In this document: one piece after another, positions 57,240 through 64,000 of the stretch | How the letters are laid out: every line of letters starts with the position of its first letter | Numbering within the stretch: the stretch's first letter is position 1 | The notes under the pieces: model-generated | What the model was told of the DNA's origin: nothing | What the model saw: the letters and a program-made list of their open reading frames with translations, nothing else | The model's database searches: none | Made by a program: the position numbers and the translations under genes | NCBI GenBank assembly: GCA_015066015.1 | Contig: SVPE01000003.1 | Span: 1 to 64,000, forward strand | From: Oscillospiraceae bacterium | GTDB taxonomy: Bacteria > Bacillota > Clostridia > Oscillospirales > Acutalibacteraceae | Length of the DNA stretch: 64,000 bases | Reading direction: 5' to 3'

Positions 57240-58160
57240 TTAGGGTAATTTGTATCCTGCGGCACAGTAAATCTCATACCAGTCCTCTCTTGAAAGAGTT
57301 ACATCGGAAGCCTCAGCAACTGCGCGGATTCTGTCGGGATTAGTGCTTCCTACTACAGGCTGCATTTTCTCGGGAAGTCTGAGAAGCCAGCTGATTGCTA
57401 CACCTGTGTCTGTGATGCCGTATTTTTCTGCAATTTTGTCAATGACCTTGTGCAAATCCTTGTACTTTCTGTTTGTAAGGAATGAGCCCTCAATAAAGCC
57501 GAACTGCAAGGGTGACCAGGGCTGAACGGTAATGCCGTTAAGACGGCAGTAATCCCTGAGGTAACCGTCATAATTCACACCGTCACTGTTTGCAAGGTTG
57601 ACGTTAGCGCCGCTTGAAATCATATTGGCATTAGTGATACTCAGCTGCATCTGATTAAAGAGAAGCGGCTGCTTCACGGCAGTTTTCAAAAGCTCAATCT
57701 GCATAGGACTGTGATTGGACACACCGAAGTGCTTTACCTTGCCGCTTTTTTCAAGCTCGTCAAAGGCTTCTGCAACCTCCTCAGGCTCCATAAGCAAATC
57801 AGGGCGGTGAAGAAGAAGAGTCTCTACACCGTCAACTCCGAGTCTTTCAAGTGAGCCTTCAACAGCTGAAATAATATGCTCCTTCGAAAAGTCGTACATC
57901 TTTCCCGGTACAATTGAGCATTTTGTCTGAATGAAGATTTTGTCCCTGAGTTCGGGATTCCTCTTCAGCGCTCTGCCGAAAACCTCCTCGCACCTTCCCC
58001 TGCCGTAAATGTCGGCGTGGTCGAAATAGTTAAAGCCGAGCTCCACGGCTTCGTTTAAATAAAAATCCATTTCCTTGTCGGTTTTATCGGCAATTCTCAT
58101 ACATCCGAGGGCAACCTGTGAAACTTCAGTTCCGTTACCGAAGGGCTTAATGTACTTCAT
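57240..58160 (-). CDS. aldo/keto reductase (YdhF-like)
   Basis: A 306-aa NADP-dependent oxidoreductase with the AKR barrel. Catalytic tetrad: Asp48 and Tyr53 in FDHADIYGRG (about 46-55), Lys84 in IQTKCS and His118 in LLHRPD; NADP-binding end in VVGSTNPDRIR (about 273-283). Substrate unknown. TAAAGGAG precedes the ATG. Its upstream neighbour is the YdcF-like gene, with a hairpin between them. Confidence 0.93.
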   Translation of the reverse strand: MKYIKPFGNGTEVSQVALGCMRIADKTDKEMDFYLNEAVELGFNYFDHADIYGRGRCEEVFGRALKRNPELRDKIFIQTKCSIVPGKMYDFSKEHIISAVEGSLERLGVDGVETLLLHRPDLLMEPEEVAEAFDELEKSGKVKHFGVSNHSPMQIELLKTAVKQPLLFNQMQLSITNANMISSGANVNLANSDGVNYDGYLRDYCRLNGITVQPWSPLQFGFIEGSFLTNRKYKDLHKVIDKIAEKYGITDTGVAISWLLRLPEKMQPVVGSTNPDRIRAVAEASDVTLSREDWYEIYCAAGYKLP

Positions 58161-58205
58161 AATAATTCTCCTTTAATTATAATTCTTTTCTATAATAACA
58201 TAAAC

Positions 58206-58231
58206 CCTCCGACATCACAAGGTGTCGGAGG
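58206..58231 (-). terminator. terminator-like hairpin after the YdcF-like gene
   Basis: CCTCCGACA (58206-58214) pairs perfectly with TGTCGGAGG (58223-58231) around an eight-base loop TCACAAGG. On the minus strand only GTTTATGTT follows, so the T-tract is modest. The loop and arms are similar to the hairpin at 59043-59068. Confidence 0.7.
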
Positions 58232-58250
58232 AAATATATAATAAATGTAC

Positions 58251-58982
58251 TTAATCAAACACCCACATTTTAGCTACGGCAAGAATCTCTCTTAAGTAGC
58301 TTGACACAAATCCGCTAAGACGTATATCCGCACCCAGATGCGTAGCCTTTAAGCCTTCCGCCTTTGCATAAGATACCGCACGGTAAAGATGATATGAATT
58401 TGAAACAACTACAACGGAATCGTCGGGAAGATTTTTCTCCTTCATTATTTCGTGCGAGAAAGCAAGATTGGTTATCGTTGAGGTTGACTTGTCCTCCATA
58501 ATGATTCTGCTTTCGTCAATCCCCTTTTCAAGAAGGTAGTTTTTCATTGCAAAGGCTTCGGAAACCTCTTCCTGTGGTCCTTGTCCGCCTGAAACTATAA
58601 TTACGGCATCAGGATTTTTTTCCTGATAGTAAACTGCTTCATCAAGCCTTTTTGCAAGGGTGTTGCTGACCTTGTCACCGCTTAATCCGCAGCCTAAAAC
58701 AATAACCGTTTTTTCGGTGTAGTCGACATTGTCAATATTTCCGTAAGCGTAAAGAAAAGTGCAGAAACCCGTTATCACTGCAAGTACGGTGCAAAATACT
58801 GCGTGTATTATTTTTTTACCTTTTAATTTATCGAGGAATATACCGTAGCATAGAATAACCGCTCCGAGACCGGCTTCAACTAAAATCCCGAGGTTGAAAT
58901 TCGTTGCTATGAACAGAATAGCGGCATTCATCAGAAGAAGTGCCCCAAACAGAACAAGTATAATTTTAATCACTTTGCGCAT
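58251..58982 (-). CDS. YdcF/SanA/ElyC-like DUF218 membrane protein
   Basis: A 243-aa protein: three N-terminal helices (about 5-25, 30-50, 58-78) and a DUF218 domain beginning VIVLGCGLSGDKVSN (about 93-107), with VSGGQG (about 129-134), EDKSTSTITN (about 162-171) and VSNSYHLYRA (about 194-203) holding the conserved Gly, Glu, Thr and His. Relatives act in envelope barrier or undecaprenyl-phosphate recycling. AAAAGGAC precedes the ATG. Flanked by two look-alike hairpins. Confidence 0.88.
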   Translation of the reverse strand: MRKVIKIILVLFGALLLMNAAILFIATNFNLGILVEAGLGAVILCYGIFLDKLKGKKIIHAVFCTVLAVITGFCTFLYAYGNIDNVDYTEKTVIVLGCGLSGDKVSNTLAKRLDEAVYYQEKNPDAVIIVSGGQGPQEEVSEAFAMKNYLLEKGIDESRIIMEDKSTSTITNLAFSHEIMKEKNLPDDSVVVVSNSYHLYRAVSYAKAEGLKATHLGADIRLSGFVSSYLREILAVAKMWVFD

Positions 58983-59031
58983 TTTTACACGTCCTTTTTA
59001 TATAAACAACATATAAATTCCTGAGGATATA

Positions 59032-59068
59032 ATAACAAAAAACCTCCGGCATCACAAGACACCGGAGA
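59032..59068 (-). terminator. rho-independent terminator of the fumarate operon
   Basis: CTCCGG (59044-59049) pairs with CCGGAG (59062-59067) around a loop with ATCACAAG; on the minus strand GTTTTTT follows. It lies about 45 bases after the last gene of the fumarate cluster and closes that transcript. Its arms and loop resemble 58206-58231. Confidence 0.85.
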
Positions 59069-59110
59069 TAATTTTAACTGATTTGTTACTTTTATGAAAG
59101 AGTTTCTTTC

Positions 59111-59668
59111 TTATTTCTTTGAAGCGAGATACTCTTCTCTGCCAAGCTCATAGAGGTTGTTGCCTTCTGAGTCGATGATAACCATAAGAGGCATATCCTC
59201 AACATAAAGCTCACGGAGTGCTTCTGCGCCGAGGTCCTCATATGCGATAAGCTTTGCTGACTTGATGCACTTTGCAAGAAGTGCACCTGCACCGCCGATT
59301 GCACCGAAGTAAACGCCGCCGAACTTTTTCATAGCATCAACAACCTCAGGAAGTCTTGCGCCCTTACCGATCATACCTCTTGCACCGACGGACATCATTG
59401 TGGGAGCGTAAGCGTCCATTCTGCCGCTGGTTGTGGGGCCTGCTGAGCCGATAACCGTACCGGGCTTTGCGGGTGTGGGGCCGACATAGTAGATTGTTGC
59501 ATTCATAGGATCAATGGGAAGCTTTTCGCCTGCTGCGAGTGCTTCGCACATTCTCTTGTGGCCTGCGTCTCTTGAAGTGTAGATAATACCTGTAAGGTAT
59601 ACTCTGTCGCCTGCCTTAAGGCTTCTTGCGATTTCTTCTGTAAGGGGTAATGTAATTTTCTTTTCCAT
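59111..59668 (-). CDS. fumarate hydratase class I, beta subunit (Fe-S hydro-lyase C-terminal part)
   Basis: A 185-aa protein equal to the C-terminal swivel domain of class I fumarase/L-tartrate dehydratase: LKAGDRVYLTGIIYTSRDAGHKR in parts (about 18-40), GPTPAKPGTVIGSAGPTTSGRMD in parts (about 63-86), GARGMIGKG and GGVYFGAIGGAGAL (about 116-129). It works with the alpha subunit at 59670, which ends one base before its ATG (stop TGA, then T, then ATG), so they are coupled. Converts fumarate and malate. The substrate could also be tartrate; the fumarate reductase genes upstream favour fumarate. Confidence 0.93.
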   Translation of the reverse strand: MEKKITLPLTEEIARSLKAGDRVYLTGIIYTSRDAGHKRMCEALAAGEKLPIDPMNATIYYVGPTPAKPGTVIGSAGPTTSGRMDAYAPTMMSVGARGMIGKGARLPEVVDAMKKFGGVYFGAIGGAGALLAKCIKSAKLIAYEDLGAEALRELYVEDMPLMVIIDSEGNNLYELGREEYLASKK

Positions 59669-59669
59669 A

Positions 59670-60512
59670 TCAGATTACCTCCGACTTATGACGTGTTACG
59701 TGGCAGTTGATGTTGATTGCACAAGGCATACCTGCAATGTGAGTGGGAAGAGTTTCGATGTTGAGACCGATAGCTGTGGTCATACCGCCGAAGCCCTGAG
59801 GTCCGATGCCGAGAGCGTTGATTTTTTCAAGCATTTCCTTTTCAAGGTCAGCATAGAAGGGATCGGGATTTTCGGAATCGATGGGTCTCATAAGAGCCTT
59901 CTTTGCAAGAAGAGCAGCCTTGTCGAAGGTGCCGCCGATGCCTACACCTACAACGATGGGAGGACATGGATTGGGACCTGCAGTTTCAACTGCCTCAATG
60001 ATGAAATCCTTGATTCCCTGAAGACCTGCGGAAGGCTTGAACATACGGATCTGGCTCATATTCTCACTGCCAAAGCCCTTGGGACCTACAGTAATTTTAA
60101 GCTTATCTCCGGGAACGATTTCAGTATAAATCATAGCGGGTGTGTTGTCGCCTGTGTTACCGCGTCTTACCGGGTCACCTACAACACTCTTACGAAGATA
60201 GCCGTTTGTGTAGCCTCTTCTTACGCCCTCATTTACTGCATCTGTGAGGTCGCCGCCGACAATGTGTACATCCTGACCGATTTCAAGGAATACACAAGCC
60301 ATACCTGTATCCTGACAGATAGGCACATTTTCGTTGTCTGCGATTTCAAAGTTTTCGATAATATCGTCAAGAATGCCCTTTGCGATTGAGCCGTCTTCGC
60401 AAGCACGGCAGTTTCTGATTGCACACTTTACGTCACCGGGAAGGTGGCAGTTTGCATCAATGCAAAGTCTTTCAATAACGTCTGTGATTACTTCTGTTTT
60501 AATCTCACGCAT
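59670..60512 (-). CDS. fumarate hydratase class I, alpha subunit
   Basis: A 280-aa N-terminal catalytic part of class I fumarase, carrying the 4Fe-4S cluster cysteines in ICQDTGMACVF (about 63-73), and further Cys in GPNPCPPIVVGVGIGG (about 194-209) and the C-terminal AMPC-like region. RRGNTGDNTPAMIYTEIVPGD in parts (about 115-135) is typical. It forms a heterodimer with the next gene. AAGGAG precedes the ATG. It begins 13 bases after the fumarate reductase flavoprotein gene. Confidence 0.94.
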   Translation of the reverse strand: MREIKTEVITDVIERLCIDANCHLPGDVKCAIRNCRACEDGSIAKGILDDIIENFEIADNENVPICQDTGMACVFLEIGQDVHIVGGDLTDAVNEGVRRGYTNGYLRKSVVGDPVRRGNTGDNTPAMIYTEIVPGDKLKITVGPKGFGSENMSQIRMFKPSAGLQGIKDFIIEAVETAGPNPCPPIVVGVGIGGTFDKAALLAKKALMRPIDSENPDPFYADLEKEMLEKINALGIGPQGFGGMTTAIGLNIETLPTHIAGMPCAININCHVTRHKSEVI

Positions 60513-60525
60513 TGTACTTTACTCC

Positions 60526-62124
60526 TTATCTTTCGTGTCTTGCATACTTGGGAAGAAGAAGGGGTGAAACCTTACCGGTTTCAAGACCTGCAGCTTCAAG
60601 TTCCTTGGCGTATGCGTCGATGTGGTCAAGATTCATTGCACCGAGTTCAACAGTCTTTGCCTTCTTGGCTGCAGCCTTACCTGCATTTCTGCCGAACACG
60701 ATAATGTCAAGAAGTGAGTTACCCATAAGACGGTTTCTGCCGTGGATACCGCCGACTGCTTCACCTGCAACAAGAAGATTGTCGATAGCCTTAGTGAAGC
60801 CTTCGCCGCCGATTTCAAGACCGCCGTTCTGATAATGAAGTGTGGGGTAAACAAGGATAGGATCTTTTCTCATATCGATACCGTAGTTGAGGTACATACG
60901 GAACATTGCGGGAATTCTCTTTTCAATTGTTCCCTCACCGCCGATAATTTCAATCATCGGGGTGTCGAGCCATACGCCCTTGCCCTGAGGAGTATCTACA
61001 CCCTTGCCGTTTGCACATTCACGGATAATTGCAGATGCACTTACGTCTCTTGTTTCAAGAGGATGAGCATATGCTTCACCGTCCTTGTTAACAAGCATTG
61101 CACCGAGTGAACGTACCTTTTCAGTTACAAGAGCACCGAAAAGCTGTGAAGGATAAGCAACACCTGTGGGATGATACTGGATTGTATCCTGATAAAGAAG
61201 AGGTGCGCCTGCTCTGTAGCCGAGGATAAGACCGTCGGCAGTTGCGCCGTAATGGTTTGATGTGGGGAAGTTCTGATAATGGAGTCTGCCTGCACCGCCG
61301 GTTGCAATAACAACTGTCTTTGCCCTTGCAACGAGGTAGTCGCCGGTTTCCATATTGAGAAGAACAGCACCTGCAACCTGACCCTTATCATCCTTGATAA
61401 GCTCTACTGCTGAGGTGAATTCAATAACGGGAATCTTTCTGTTAAGAACCTCGTCACGGAGGTTTCTCATAATTTCAGCACCTGAATAGTCCTTACAGGC
61501 GTGCATTCTCTTTCTTGAGGTACCGCCACCGTGTGTTGTAACCATTCTGCCGTCTTCGTCCTTATCGAACATAACACCGAGCTCGTTGAGCCACTTGATA
61601 GCATCGGGAGCTTCCATAACAAGTCTTCTGAGAAGCTCAGGTCTTGCAGCAAAGTGTCCGCCGCCGAAAGCGTCAAGGTAGTGCTGCACGGGAGAGTCGT
61701 TCTCCTTGTCAGCTGCCTGGATGCCGCCTTCTGCCATCATTGTGTTAGCGTCGCCGATACGAAGCTTTGTGACGATCATTACGTCAGCGCCTGCTTCGTT
61801 TGCCTCAATAGCTGCCGAAGAGCCTGCTCCGCCGCCGCCGATTACAAGCACGTCTGTTTCATAGTCAACCTTTGAAAGGTCTACCTTATCCTTAAGGAGT
61901 CTTGAATTTGAATGAAGAAGCTCTGTAAGCTCCCTTGGAGCCTTCTGTCCCTTATTGGGACCGACCTTGATTTCTGCAAAGCCGTCAGCTCTGTAGTCGG
62001 GATGGTAAGCCTTGAGAAGGGTATCCTTTTCTTCTGCTGTCATTCTTCTGGGCTCTGTTGCCATTCTTTCTTTTCTTGTGGCTTCCACCTTTTTGATGGA
62101 TTCGCGCATTTCTGCAGTAAACAT
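60526..62124 (-). CDS. fumarate reductase/succinate dehydrogenase flavoprotein subunit
   Basis: A 532-aa FAD protein. Its N-terminal extension of about 85 residues precedes the Rossmann motif VLVIGGGGAGSSAAIEA (about 91-107). THGGGTSRKRMHACKDYSG in parts (about 199-217) holds the flavin-site residues, HYGATADGL and QYHPTGVAYPS (about 316-326) the substrate His, and the C-terminal EIGGEGFTKAIDNLLVAGE in parts binds FAD. The catalytic Arg region is in RDVSASAI. It is soluble, of the TfrA/thiol:fumarate-reductase-like kind. It lies 12 bases after the iron-sulfur subunit gene. No cytochrome b or membrane anchor gene is near. Confidence 0.92.
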   Translation of the reverse strand: MFTAEMRESIKKVEATRKERMATEPRRMTAEEKDTLLKAYHPDYRADGFAEIKVGPNKGQKAPRELTELLHSNSRLLKDKVDLSKVDYETDVLVIGGGGAGSSAAIEANEAGADVMIVTKLRIGDANTMMAEGGIQAADKENDSPVQHYLDAFGGGHFAARPELLRRLVMEAPDAIKWLNELGVMFDKDEDGRMVTTHGGGTSRKRMHACKDYSGAEIMRNLRDEVLNRKIPVIEFTSAVELIKDDKGQVAGAVLLNMETGDYLVARAKTVVIATGGAGRLHYQNFPTSNHYGATADGLILGYRAGAPLLYQDTIQYHPTGVAYPSQLFGALVTEKVRSLGAMLVNKDGEAYAHPLETRDVSASAIIRECANGKGVDTPQGKGVWLDTPMIEIIGGEGTIEKRIPAMFRMYLNYGIDMRKDPILVYPTLHYQNGGLEIGGEGFTKAIDNLLVAGEAVGGIHGRNRLMGNSLLDIIVFGRNAGKAAAKKAKTVELGAMNLDHIDAYAKELEAAGLETGKVSPLLLPKYARHER

Positions 62125-62136
62125 CTTATACCCTCC

Positions 62137-62811
62137 TTATTTCTCAATTTCTCTTGTGTTGTAAAGCTCTTTCATCTCGGTGATGGGCTTTGCCATAATC
62201 TGCTCAATAAGCTCGTCATAGTTGCCGTGGTTGATTTCGTCAACTCTCACCTTAAGATGCTCTGTTTCAGGAGCGATATACTTGCCGACAAGTCTTCTTG
62301 CAAGAAGACCTACCATAGGATGTGATATTTCAGCAGGACATCTTACGCTGCAGCAGCCGCAGGCAACACAGTCGAAGGATTCCTCAGCGCACTTTTCAAG
62401 CTCGCCTCTTTGTGCATAAGCGATGTACTGCATAACATTGAGATCCTGAGTACAGGCCTTTGTACATGCATTACAGCCGATGCAAGAATAGATTTCGGGA
62501 TAAAGCTCCATCATAATCTGCTGATTGGGCTTGATTTCGTTGATGTCGTAGCTTCTCTTATCTGTGGGGAAAAAGGGAATTGATGCGATATACATTCCGT
62601 CCTCAACCTGCTTCTGACAAGCAAGGCAGGTCTTGAGGGTGTTGTCTCCCTTGATTCTGTAAATTGTTGCACAGGCTCCGCAGAAGCCGTGACGGCATCC
62701 GCAACCTCTTGAAAGAGTATAGCCTGCATATTCCATAGCGGTCATAACTGTCATATCTCCGGGTACTTCGTACTTTTTACCGAAGAAAAACACATTTACC
62801 ATGTTACTCAT
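62137..62811 (-). CDS. fumarate reductase iron-sulfur subunit (TfrB/SdhB-like)
   Basis: A 224-aa electron-transfer subunit: an N-terminal 2Fe-2S domain (CGCRHGFCGAC about 37-47, and CLAC about 62-65), and two C-terminal 4Fe-4S motifs CIGCNACTKACT (about 111-122) and CVACGCCSVRCPAE (about 148-161). The CCG (cysteine-rich) domain seen in full TfrB and in HdrB is absent. It should pass electrons from the AsrB-like module to the flavoprotein. Between the AsrB-like gene (23 bases upstream) and the flavoprotein gene. Confidence 0.92.
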   Translation of the reverse strand: MSNMVNVFFFGKKYEVPGDMTVMTAMEYAGYTLSRGCGCRHGFCGACATIYRIKGDNTLKTCLACQKQVEDGMYIASIPFFPTDKRSYDINEIKPNQQIMMELYPEIYSCIGCNACTKACTQDLNVMQYIAYAQRGELEKCAEESFDCVACGCCSVRCPAEISHPMVGLLARRLVGKYIAPETEHLKVRVDEINHGNYDELIEQIMAKPITEMKELYNTREIEK

Positions 62812-62834
62812 AATTCAGTCAATCCTTTCTTTCA

Positions 62835-63689
62835 TCAATACTCATCGGGCAGCTCGTCTACCTCATCACAGCGGAAAACGGGGCCGTCCTTGCACACATA
62901 CTTTGAACCGATGTTGCATCTGCCGCATTTGCCGACACCGCATTTCATACGCAGCTCAAGAGTTGTATATGCCTGAGTCTTTGAAAAGCCCATCTCGGTG
63001 AGTGCTGCAAGAACAAACTTGATCATAATCGGAGGGCCGCAGACAAGGACTGTTTTATCCGTTGTGAGTTCAAGCTCCTTGAGGTAAGCAGGTACAAAGC
63101 CTACGTGACCGTCCCAACCGTCCTGAGGTCTGTCGATGGTAAGGTATACGTTTGTGTCCTTTGCTTTCATCCATACTTCCTGGATTTCCTTGAGCTGAAC
63201 AAGGTCGTCGGCTGAACGTGAGCCGTAAAGAATGTCAACTGTGCCGTAATCGTCACGGTTGTCAAGTACATAATTGATAACACTGCGAAGAGGAGCAAGT
63301 CCGATACCGCCGGCAACAAAAAGAAGATTCTTGCCCTTGAGCTCGGTATCTACGGGGAAATTGTTGCCGTAGGGACCTCTTACGGTGATTTCGTCTCCTA
63401 CCTGAAGGTCGTGGAGATAGTCAGTGAGAACACCGCACTTTTTGATTGAGAACTCCTGATACTCCTTGTTTGTGGGTGAAGAGGTAATGGAGAACATTGC
63501 CTCACCTACGCCGGGGCAACAGAGCATTGCACACTGACCGGGCTTATGCTCAAAGAGCTTGCCGCCTTCGGGTGCATTAACACGGAAGGTCTTAACATCG
63601 GGAGTTTCCTGACGGATATCCGTTACAACACCGACCATAGGTACAAGTGTATCAAGTGTATAATTCTTATGACAGGTACATTCTGACAT
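62835..63689 (-). CDS. AsrB-like FAD/NAD(P)-binding oxidoreductase
   Basis: A 284-aa ferredoxin-reductase-type protein: FAD-binding barrel (about 15-110, with EAMFSITSSP), NAD(P)-binding domain starting LLFVAGGIGLAPLRSVI (about 122-138), and a C-terminal 2Fe-2S loop CGVGKCGRCNIG...C (about 253-272), as in AsrB, HydG-type hydrogenase subunits and dihydroorotate dehydrogenase electron-transfer subunits. It should take electrons from NAD(P)H, or give them to NAD(P)+. Its start overlaps the AsrA-like gene stop by one base. No sulfite reductase genes are seen in the window. Confidence 0.9.
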   Translation of the reverse strand: MSECTCHKNYTLDTLVPMVGVVTDIRQETPDVKTFRVNAPEGGKLFEHKPGQCAMLCCPGVGEAMFSITSSPTNKEYQEFSIKKCGVLTDYLHDLQVGDEITVRGPYGNNFPVDTELKGKNLLFVAGGIGLAPLRSVINYVLDNRDDYGTVDILYGSRSADDLVQLKEIQEVWMKAKDTNVYLTIDRPQDGWDGHVGFVPAYLKELELTTDKTVLVCGPPIMIKFVLAALTEMGFSKTQAYTTLELRMKCGVGKCGRCNIGSKYVCKDGPVFRCDEVDELPDEY

Positions 63690-64000
63690 TATTTACCCTC
63701 CTTCTCTGAAAAGGCCTTGATAACCTTGACAATATTTGTTGATGCGGGGCACTTGTCTACACATCTGCCGCAGCCTACGCAGGAGTACATTCCGTTGTTG
63801 TTTGCGGGGAAGTATACAAGCTTGTGCATAAATCTCTGACGGTAACGCTGCATCTGGCTTGTTCTGTTGTTACCGTGTGCCATCATTGTGAAATCGGAAT
63901 ACATACATGAGTCCCAGCAGCGGTACTTCTGTATGCCGTTTCCGGTATCGTAATCCTTAAGGTCATAGCACTGACAGGTAGGACACACAAAGGTACATGT
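63689..64000 (-). CDS. AsrA/hydrogenase-type 4Fe-4S protein, C-terminal part only
   Basis: Open to the window end; the N-terminus lies beyond position 64000. The visible 104 residues contain CTFVCPTCQC, YRCWDSCMYSDFTMMAHG (about 20-40 of the visible part) and CVGCGRCVDKCP near the end, the double 4Fe-4S pattern of AsrA and of hydrogenase beta-like subunits. It overlaps the AsrB-like gene by one base. A GTG at 63988 is not a real start, since the frame runs on upstream and conserved cysteines precede it. Confidence 0.88.
   Translation of the reverse strand, partial: TCTFVCPTCQCYDLKDYDTGNGIQKYRCWDSCMYSDFTMMAHGNNRTSQMQRYRQRFMHKLVYFPANNNGMYSCVGCGRCVDKCPASTNIVKVIKAFSEKEGK

Noticed and set aside
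62835-64000. Dissimilatory sulfite reduction (asrABC) as the role of the AsrA/AsrB-like pair
   Set aside because: No AsrC-type siroheme subunit is visible and the pair is packed with fumarate reductase and fumarase genes, so an electron-input role is more likely; sequence beyond 64000 could change this.

Overview
This window reads as chromosomal DNA of an anaerobic, low-to-mid GC Gram-positive bacterium of the class Clostridia, most likely a gut Oscillospiraceae/Ruminococcaceae-type organism. The signs are a PolC-type replicase, a DivIVA-like protein, the non-mevalonate isoprenoid pathway, strong GGAGG-type ribosome binding sites, near-consensus sigma-A promoters (TTGACA-17-TATAAT), secreted fibronectin-III and leucine-rich-repeat proteins, plant-polysaccharide glycosidases (GH27, GH28) and a soluble fumarate reductase module. 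The lineage is an inference from gene content. No phage, plasmid, CRISPR or rRNA genes are seen.

Layout. 1-420: two minus-strand tRNAs (Asp, partial; Val) and an unlisted 47-codon ORF, each behind a consensus promoter. 600-2530: an aminotransferase and a small secreted cysteine-rich protein. 2560-9520: a minus-strand run DUF512 radical SAM protein - der - YfhO - GT2 - GtrA; the last three form a three-component extracytoplasmic glycosylation set. 9600-15010: rpmF-DUF177, then a DivIVA-like gene with a giant FN3-rich glucosaminidase. 15150-22350: cca, a GH27/AEC-transporter operon, a dense multi-palindrome element (19499-19733), putP and a seven-helix CREST-superfamily protein. 22500-33030: the operon pyrH-frr-uppS-cdsA-dxr-rseP-ispG-polC, in which PolC has no exonuclease domain. 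33040-37460: GH28, pcrA and a YbaK-type deacylase. 37580-44840: a teichoic-acid-type polymerase, then ftsE-ftsX-M23 hydrolase and a CdaR/PucR regulator. 45300-52150: an LRR/FN3 secreted protein, an XRE repressor, the ymfF-ymfH M16 pair and topB. 52190-53450: a repeat-rich island around an orphan membrane protein. 53440-59070: DUF896/Spx-ArsC, thiN, a 747-aa protein with an internal duplication, an aldo/keto reductase and a YdcF-like protein. 59110-64000: fumarate hydratase (two subunits), fumarate reductase flavoprotein and iron-sulfur subunits, and an AsrB/AsrA-like NAD(P)H electron-input pair that runs off the window end.

How the genes work together. Cell-envelope assembly dominates: MEP-pathway isoprenoids (dxr, ispG) feed undecaprenyl diphosphate (uppS); phospholipid synthesis (cdsA) sits beside it; undecaprenyl-linked sugars are probably made, flipped and transferred by GT2/GtrA/YfhO; the GT2-TagF protein probably builds a polyol-phosphate polymer; FtsEX probably controls the M23 wall hydrolase. 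The right end is energy metabolism: malate-fumarate interconversion and reduction of fumarate by electrons from a soluble flavin/iron-sulfur module, with no membrane anchor visible.

The observations most worth a second look are the four-helix element at 19499-19733, the exonuclease-less PolC, the unlisted 47-aa ORF, the anchorless fumarate reductase cluster, the duplicated 747-aa protein, the bacterial CREST protein, and the repeat island at 52190-53450.
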